From NCBI GenBank assembly GCA_034667525.1, contig JAXDJO010000036.1, forward strand, positions 1-64,000: a stretch of 64,000 nucleotides of DNA. The letters are read 5' to 3'. A program made the position numbers and the translations under genes. This DNA comes from DATAPE01 sp034667525. Lineage in GTDB: Bacteria > Actinomycetota > CADDZG01 > WHSQ01. Shown one piece after another: positions 61,069 to 64,000 of this stretch. Below the pieces are notes generated by a model. That model saw only the letters and a program-made list of their open reading frames with translations. It was not told where the DNA came from and searched no databases. The first letter of the stretch is position 1. The number at the start of each line of letters is the position of its first letter.

Positions 61069-61530
61069 ATGTCGAAGTCAATCAGATGGTTCATCCTTGC
61101 GTCCGCGGTAGCACTTGTCGGCGTAGCTTGCGGAAGCAACGGCCACGGCGGAGGCAGCAGCAACGCCAACGCAGCAGGCGGCGGAGGCTCGGGTTTCTCG
61201 GTGACCTCGCCCGCCAACGGAGCGAAGGTCACACAGCCCTTCTCCGTGCAGGTGTCGACGAACCAGAAGCTCGGGGCTCCCTCGACAGGAAACGACCACT
61301 TTCACCTTTACTTCGACGGCAACCAAACCAACTACACCATCTGCGCCTCGACTACGTGCCAGGTCAGCGGCCTCTCTCCGGGGAAGCACGTGATACAGGC
61401 CTCGCTCCGGCACGCTGACCACTCTCCTGCCGGGCCCACCGATACGATCACCGTCTACGTCAAGGGCTCCGGTTCCGGCGGCTCCGGTTCCGGCGGTTCG
61501 GGTTCTGGCGGCGGAGGCGGCGGCTACTAA
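61069..61530 (+). CDS. Putative lipoprotein with Ig-like domain and Gly/Ser tail
   Basis: A 153-residue exported protein. The signal peptide ends LVGVACGS, giving a lipobox-like site. The mature part has an Asn/Gly-rich lead, a beta-rich domain (FSVTSPANGAKVTQPFSVQ, DHFHLYFDGNQTNYTI) and a tail of repeated Gly-Ser units ending GGGGGGY. The HxH in DHFHLYFDG could bind metal. The gene precedes a cytochrome b by 12 bases and likely forms an operon. AGGAGG precedes the ATG. Confidence 0.72.
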   Translation: MSKSIRWFILASAVALVGVACGSNGHGGGSSNANAAGGGGSGFSVTSPANGAKVTQPFSVQVSTNQKLGAPSTGNDHFHLYFDGNQTNYTICASTTCQVSGLSPGKHVIQASLRHADHSPAGPTDTITVYVKGSGSGGSGSGGSGSGGGGGGY

Positions 61531-61542
61531 AAGAGGCCTGTG

Positions 61543-62268
61543 ATGGCTGCTCTGCAGAGGTACGGTCGCAGGACCCGGTGGTTCCATGCCAGTGTGTACG
61601 TATTCACTCTCGTAGCCCTCGGCACCGGTCTGTGGATCCAGTTCGGGCAAGAAGGGCGGGCGAGCTTCCTCGCCCGACTCCTCAATAGACCCGACATCGT
61701 GATCCACGAGGACGCAGGGTGGGTGCTGGTGGCTCTGGCGGCCGCTTCGGCCATCTTCGGTTTCCGTGGGATCAGGACCTTCGTCGCGGAGTCGTTTACC
61801 TACGGGAGAGGAGACGGAGCCTGGCTGGCGGGATGGCCTCGGGCCGCGCTAACCGGAAGGTTCCGCCGGAACGAAGGACACTTCGACCCGGGTCAGCGGA
61901 TAGCCAACCTCGTGATCGCCGGAGGACTCTTGCTGTTGCTGATTTCCGGGACCGCCCTGATCTTCATCCACGGCGGGTCGATGTTCGTGAGATTGGCCTT
62001 CATCCACCGCTGGGCAGCGATCCTGCTCACCGTTGTGGTCGCCGGCCACGTGGTGGTGGCCTCCGGCGTGCTGCCGGGCTACCGAGGCGTGTGGCGATCG
62101 ATGCACTGGGGCGGACGCGTCAAGTCGGAAACCGCCGAACGTCTGTGGCCAGCGTGGCTCGAACAACAAGGCAGCCGGCCGAACCTTCCCGGGGAACCCC
62201 AGGAGGCTCAGGGGGGATCGACGGTATCGGATCGATCACCCACGAAAGGATTGAACGAGCGCTCCTGA
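61543..62268 (+). CDS. Cytochrome b/b6-type membrane protein
   Basis: A 241-residue membrane protein with about four helices. Candidate heme histidines lie in RWFHASVY, IHEDAGW, FIHRWAAI and AGHVVVAS, as in the FdhG/di-heme cytochrome b of formate dehydrogenase, hydrogenase or thiosulfate reductase. The C-terminus is a long cytosolic tail of about 55 residues. A partner oxidoreductase is not adjacent. It may pass electrons for a molybdoenzyme. The ATG follows AGAGG; its tail overlaps the MBL gene by 61 bases. Confidence 0.8.
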   Translation: MAALQRYGRRTRWFHASVYVFTLVALGTGLWIQFGQEGRASFLARLLNRPDIVIHEDAGWVLVALAAASAIFGFRGIRTFVAESFTYGRGDGAWLAGWPRAALTGRFRRNEGHFDPGQRIANLVIAGGLLLLLISGTALIFIHGGSMFVRLAFIHRWAAILLTVVVAGHVVVASGVLPGYRGVWRSMHWGGRVKSETAERLWPAWLEQQGSRPNLPGEPQEAQGGSTVSDRSPTKGLNERS

Positions 62269-62882
62269 CCGATCGTCGTTTGGGGGCCATGCCCCGGAAG
62301 GACGATCATCTCGTCCCCCAACGAGAAGAGCTTGCCGCGGATCATCTTGCGCAGGAGGAGGTCGTCGCCACCGGGAAGGTCGCTTCGCCCGATACTCGAA
62401 GCGAACAGCGAGTCCCCGGAAAAGACGGCTGAGGCACCCACCAGGCTGATCGACCCGGGCGAGTGGCCGGGAGTGTGCAGGACCTCCAGCTCGAAGCTTC
62501 CGGCCCTCAGCGTGTCGCCCTCCTCCACGGAGGCGTCGATCTCCGGCGGTGGAGGCAGCTCCACCCCAAGGAACATCCGGCCCGATTCCATGTACCAGTC
62601 GAGCAGGACCTGGTCCGCCGGATGGAGCCGGAACGGAGCGCCTGTGAACCGTCGCAGTTCCTCGGCAGCAACAACGTGGTCGAAGTGCGCGTGCGTCGCG
62701 ACGATCTGGACGACCTTTAAGTCCTGGGCGTCCACGAACTCGGCAAGATCGTCGGCATCCCCGCCGGGATCCACCACGATGGCCTCGCGGGTGATCGCAT
62801 CCCCGATGATGTAACAGTTGCAGGCAAGAGGTCCCACCACTCGATGGGCAAATATCTCGAACGGCACCGGCGCTGCGGTCAT
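62208..62882 (-). CDS. MBL-fold hydrolase (glyoxalase II-like)
   Basis: A 224-residue metallo-beta-lactamase-fold enzyme. THAHFDHVVAAEE gives the HxHxDH site, and HTPGHSPGS, FSGDSLF and PGHGPQ supply the remaining ligands. It belongs to the glyoxalase II/YcbL group, which hydrolyses thioesters of glutathione-type thiols; the substrate is unknown. The overlap of its C-terminal end with the cytochrome b gene implies transcriptional interference. Confidence 0.88.
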   Translation of the reverse strand: MTAAPVPFEIFAHRVVGPLACNCYIIGDAITREAIVVDPGGDADDLAEFVDAQDLKVVQIVATHAHFDHVVAAEELRRFTGAPFRLHPADQVLLDWYMESGRMFLGVELPPPPEIDASVEEGDTLRAGSFELEVLHTPGHSPGSISLVGASAVFSGDSLFASSIGRSDLPGGDDLLLRKMIRGKLFSLGDEMIVLPGHGPQTTIGQERSFNPFVGDRSDTVDPP

Positions 62883-62926
62883 CGGCGCAGTCTCGCATCG
62901 GCAGCCCCGTCCTCGAGCCGCCCTCC

Positions 62927-62932
62927 TACACT
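62927..62932 (+). promoter_or_regulatory. -10 box TACACT, leaderless molybdoenzyme gene
   Basis: TACACT ends exactly six bases before the ATG at 62939, and no Shine-Dalgarno is present. Confidence 0.5.
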
Positions 62933-62938
62933 CGGTCC

Positions 62939-63895
62939 ATGGATCCTGAGATCGTGCGGATCTTCAGGTTGATCGAAACCGCGGACAACTTCGTCAAATA
63001 CGCCTCGCCAGGCCGAGAGGAACGGGCGGGCGAACGGGCTCTTGCGCGCTACGAGCGTGCGTTGGAACTTGCCGGCCTGAAGGGCGACCACAGGCTGGTC
63101 GAACAGATCCGCCTACGCATCGACGACCTTTCGCAGCCAGGCGCGACAGGTGGTACGGGTGCCAGAGATGCAGACGGGAGCGAGACAGGTGCACGCGCGA
63201 GTGCCCGTGCCGCGGCCGTCGTCGAGCGGGATGCAGATATCCGCCTCCCGGAATCCGAACTTCGCAAGGCGCGACCTAGCGACTCTGTGGGCGCGGTGGC
63301 GCAGGACTCGCCGGTGCAACCGCGGCCGGGCAGCCGTGTGCCGCCGGGGCAACGGGTGACGAAAGGATGGCCGGTGCTGCATGAGGGCCCCATCCCGCCA
63401 TTCGACAAGCATTCATGGCGCTTGTTATGCGACGGAGCATGCCTCCAGCCATTCGGCCTGAGCTACGACGAGCTCAAAGCCTTGCCGAACACAGAGCTTC
63501 GATCCGACTTCCACTGCGTAACGGGCTGGAGCAAGCTCGACAACACCTGGCGTGGTGTCTCGACCAAAGTTCTACTGGAGAGGGCACAGCCTGCCCCTGG
63601 TGCTGCATACGTTCTGGTTCACGCCGAGCGCGGTTACACAGCGAACCTTCCGCTGGACGCTCTGGGCCACGAGAACGTCATGGTCGCGTGGTCGCACAAC
63701 GGCGAGGACCTGACTCCCGAGCACGGATTCCCACTCCGCTTGCTCGTGCCCCGCCTGTACGGCTGGAAGAGCGTGAAGTGGGTGCGGAGGATCGAGCTTC
63801 TGACAGAGGACAAGCGCGGCTTCTGGGAGACGCGCGGCTACCACAATCGGGCCGATCCCTGGCGCGAAGAGCGCTACGCCTACCAGGAGGGATAG
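62939..63895 (+). CDS. Sulfite-oxidase-like molybdopterin oxidoreductase with helical N-terminal extension
   Basis: A 318-residue protein of the sulfite-oxidase fold. Residues 1-64 form a helical domain (VRIFRLIETADNFVKYASPG), 65-130 a low-complexity Arg/Ala/Ser linker, and 131-318 the molybdopterin domain. The Mo-ligating cysteine is C193 in DFHCVTGWSKLDN. GWPVLHEGPIPPFD and SVKWVRRIELL are typical of the soluble sulfite-oxidase-like group. No Tat or Sec signal is seen, so it is probably cytoplasmic. It depends on the moa and mogA genes upstream. Confidence 0.85.
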   Translation: MDPEIVRIFRLIETADNFVKYASPGREERAGERALARYERALELAGLKGDHRLVEQIRLRIDDLSQPGATGGTGARDADGSETGARASARAAAVVERDADIRLPESELRKARPSDSVGAVAQDSPVQPRPGSRVPPGQRVTKGWPVLHEGPIPPFDKHSWRLLCDGACLQPFGLSYDELKALPNTELRSDFHCVTGWSKLDNTWRGVSTKVLLERAQPAPGAAYVLVHAERGYTANLPLDALGHENVMVAWSHNGEDLTPEHGFPLRLLVPRLYGWKSVKWVRRIELLTEDKRGFWETRGYHNRADPWREERYAYQEG

Positions 63896-63899
63896 AGCT

Positions 63900-64000
63900 C
63901 TGACCTCACTAGGGTTCGGCTTTCGCGTTGGTCACTGGACCGACCATGACGCGCAAACCGGTTGCACCGTGATCCTCCCGCCTCCTGGGAACGTCGCCGC
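63900..64000 (+). CDS. P1/DmpA (S58)-type peptidase, 5' end only
   Basis: The window edge cuts this gene after about 33 codons. The frame LTSLGFGFRVGHWTDHDAQT and GCTVILPPPGNVAA matches the N-terminus of DmpA/P1 peptidases (GxxVGHxTD...GCTVI). No ATG or GTG begins it: CTG at 63900 follows AGGAGGG at 9-base spacing, a likely but rare start. It lies four bases after the molybdoenzyme stop, so the two are probably co-transcribed. Confidence 0.6.
   Translation, partial: MTSLGFGFRVGHWTDHDAQTGCTVILPPPGNVA

Noticed and set aside
61470..61525. Tandem GGCTCCGGTTCCGG units
   Set aside because: They are the coding sequence of the Gly/Ser tail of the lipoprotein.
1..64000. CRISPR array, IS element, integrase or prophage
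   Set aside because: No regularly spaced repeats, transposase or integrase motifs were found on either strand.

Overview
High-GC, densely packed chromosome segment of a free-living bacterium, most likely a deep-branching or uncultured member of the Actinomycetota. This rests on gene content and style rather than a marker gene: actinobacterial-type SerC, an F420-type (LLM-class) oxidoreductase, split LigD-type NHEJ enzymes, GatCAB transamidation, frequent GTG/TTG starts, many ATGA stop/start overlaps, and a striking number of apparently leaderless genes (a TAnnnT -10 box exactly six bases before the start codon). No IS element, prophage, integrase, rRNA operon or CRISPR array was seen. No gene-free gap exceeds 300 bases; the largest are 28583-28812 (230 bases; palindrome and terminator), 59535-59733 (about 200 bases; nothing recognised) and 15832-16031 (200 bases; nothing beyond the ribosome binding sites).

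Layout. 1-15 kb: tRNA-Gln(CTG), a ClC chloride channel, glutamyl-tRNA synthetase, a gamma-glutamyltransferase homologue, ilvE, serA, serC, an aspartate-type aminotransferase, an FMN alpha-hydroxy-acid dehydrogenase, and the gatC-gatA-gatB operon with a SRPBCC gene at its end. Together tRNA-Gln, GltX and GatCAB make up the indirect route to Gln-tRNA. 15-24 kb is mostly membrane and secreted proteins: a PH/SHOCT protein, a sedolisin (S53) protease, a lipoprotein, an MBL hydrolase, and a three-gene unit DUF4331 - TPR - NicO permease with a strong hairpin after its first gene. 24-34 kb is mixed housekeeping: an amidohydrolase, greA, SDR, fxsA, a rhodanese-like protein, a YgjP-type metalloprotease, a broken M23/hydrolase locus, a purine permease with carbamate kinase, and a NAD(P)-type isocitrate/isopropylmalate dehydrogenase with a GNAT gene.

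34-39.4 kb is a molybdenum cofactor region (moaA, moaE, an atypical SDR, an epimerase-like gene, mogA/moaB, and fdhD convergent to them). 39-49 kb holds an aquaporin-like channel, a PfpI protein, a stand-alone LigD polymerase, DUF72, a MoxR/DUF58/DUF4129 cluster, and a LigD 3'-phosphoesterase/ligase. 49-53 kb has a deoxycytidylate deaminase, a phosphoesterase, SDR, GlsB, YbaK and DUF421 genes. 53-57.5 kb is a sulfate uptake operon headed by a YezD-like small protein, with repeated GGAGTGT motifs in its leader. 57.6-64 kb has DUF983, an aldehyde dehydrogenase, an LLM oxidoreductase, a lipoprotein plus cytochrome b gene, an MBL hydrolase, a cytoplasmic-looking sulfite-oxidase-like molybdoenzyme, and the first codons of a P1/DmpA-type peptidase cut by the window edge. 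Molybdenum cofactor synthesis and the molybdoenzyme probably serve each other, and sulfate uptake fits a cell that assimilates sulfur.
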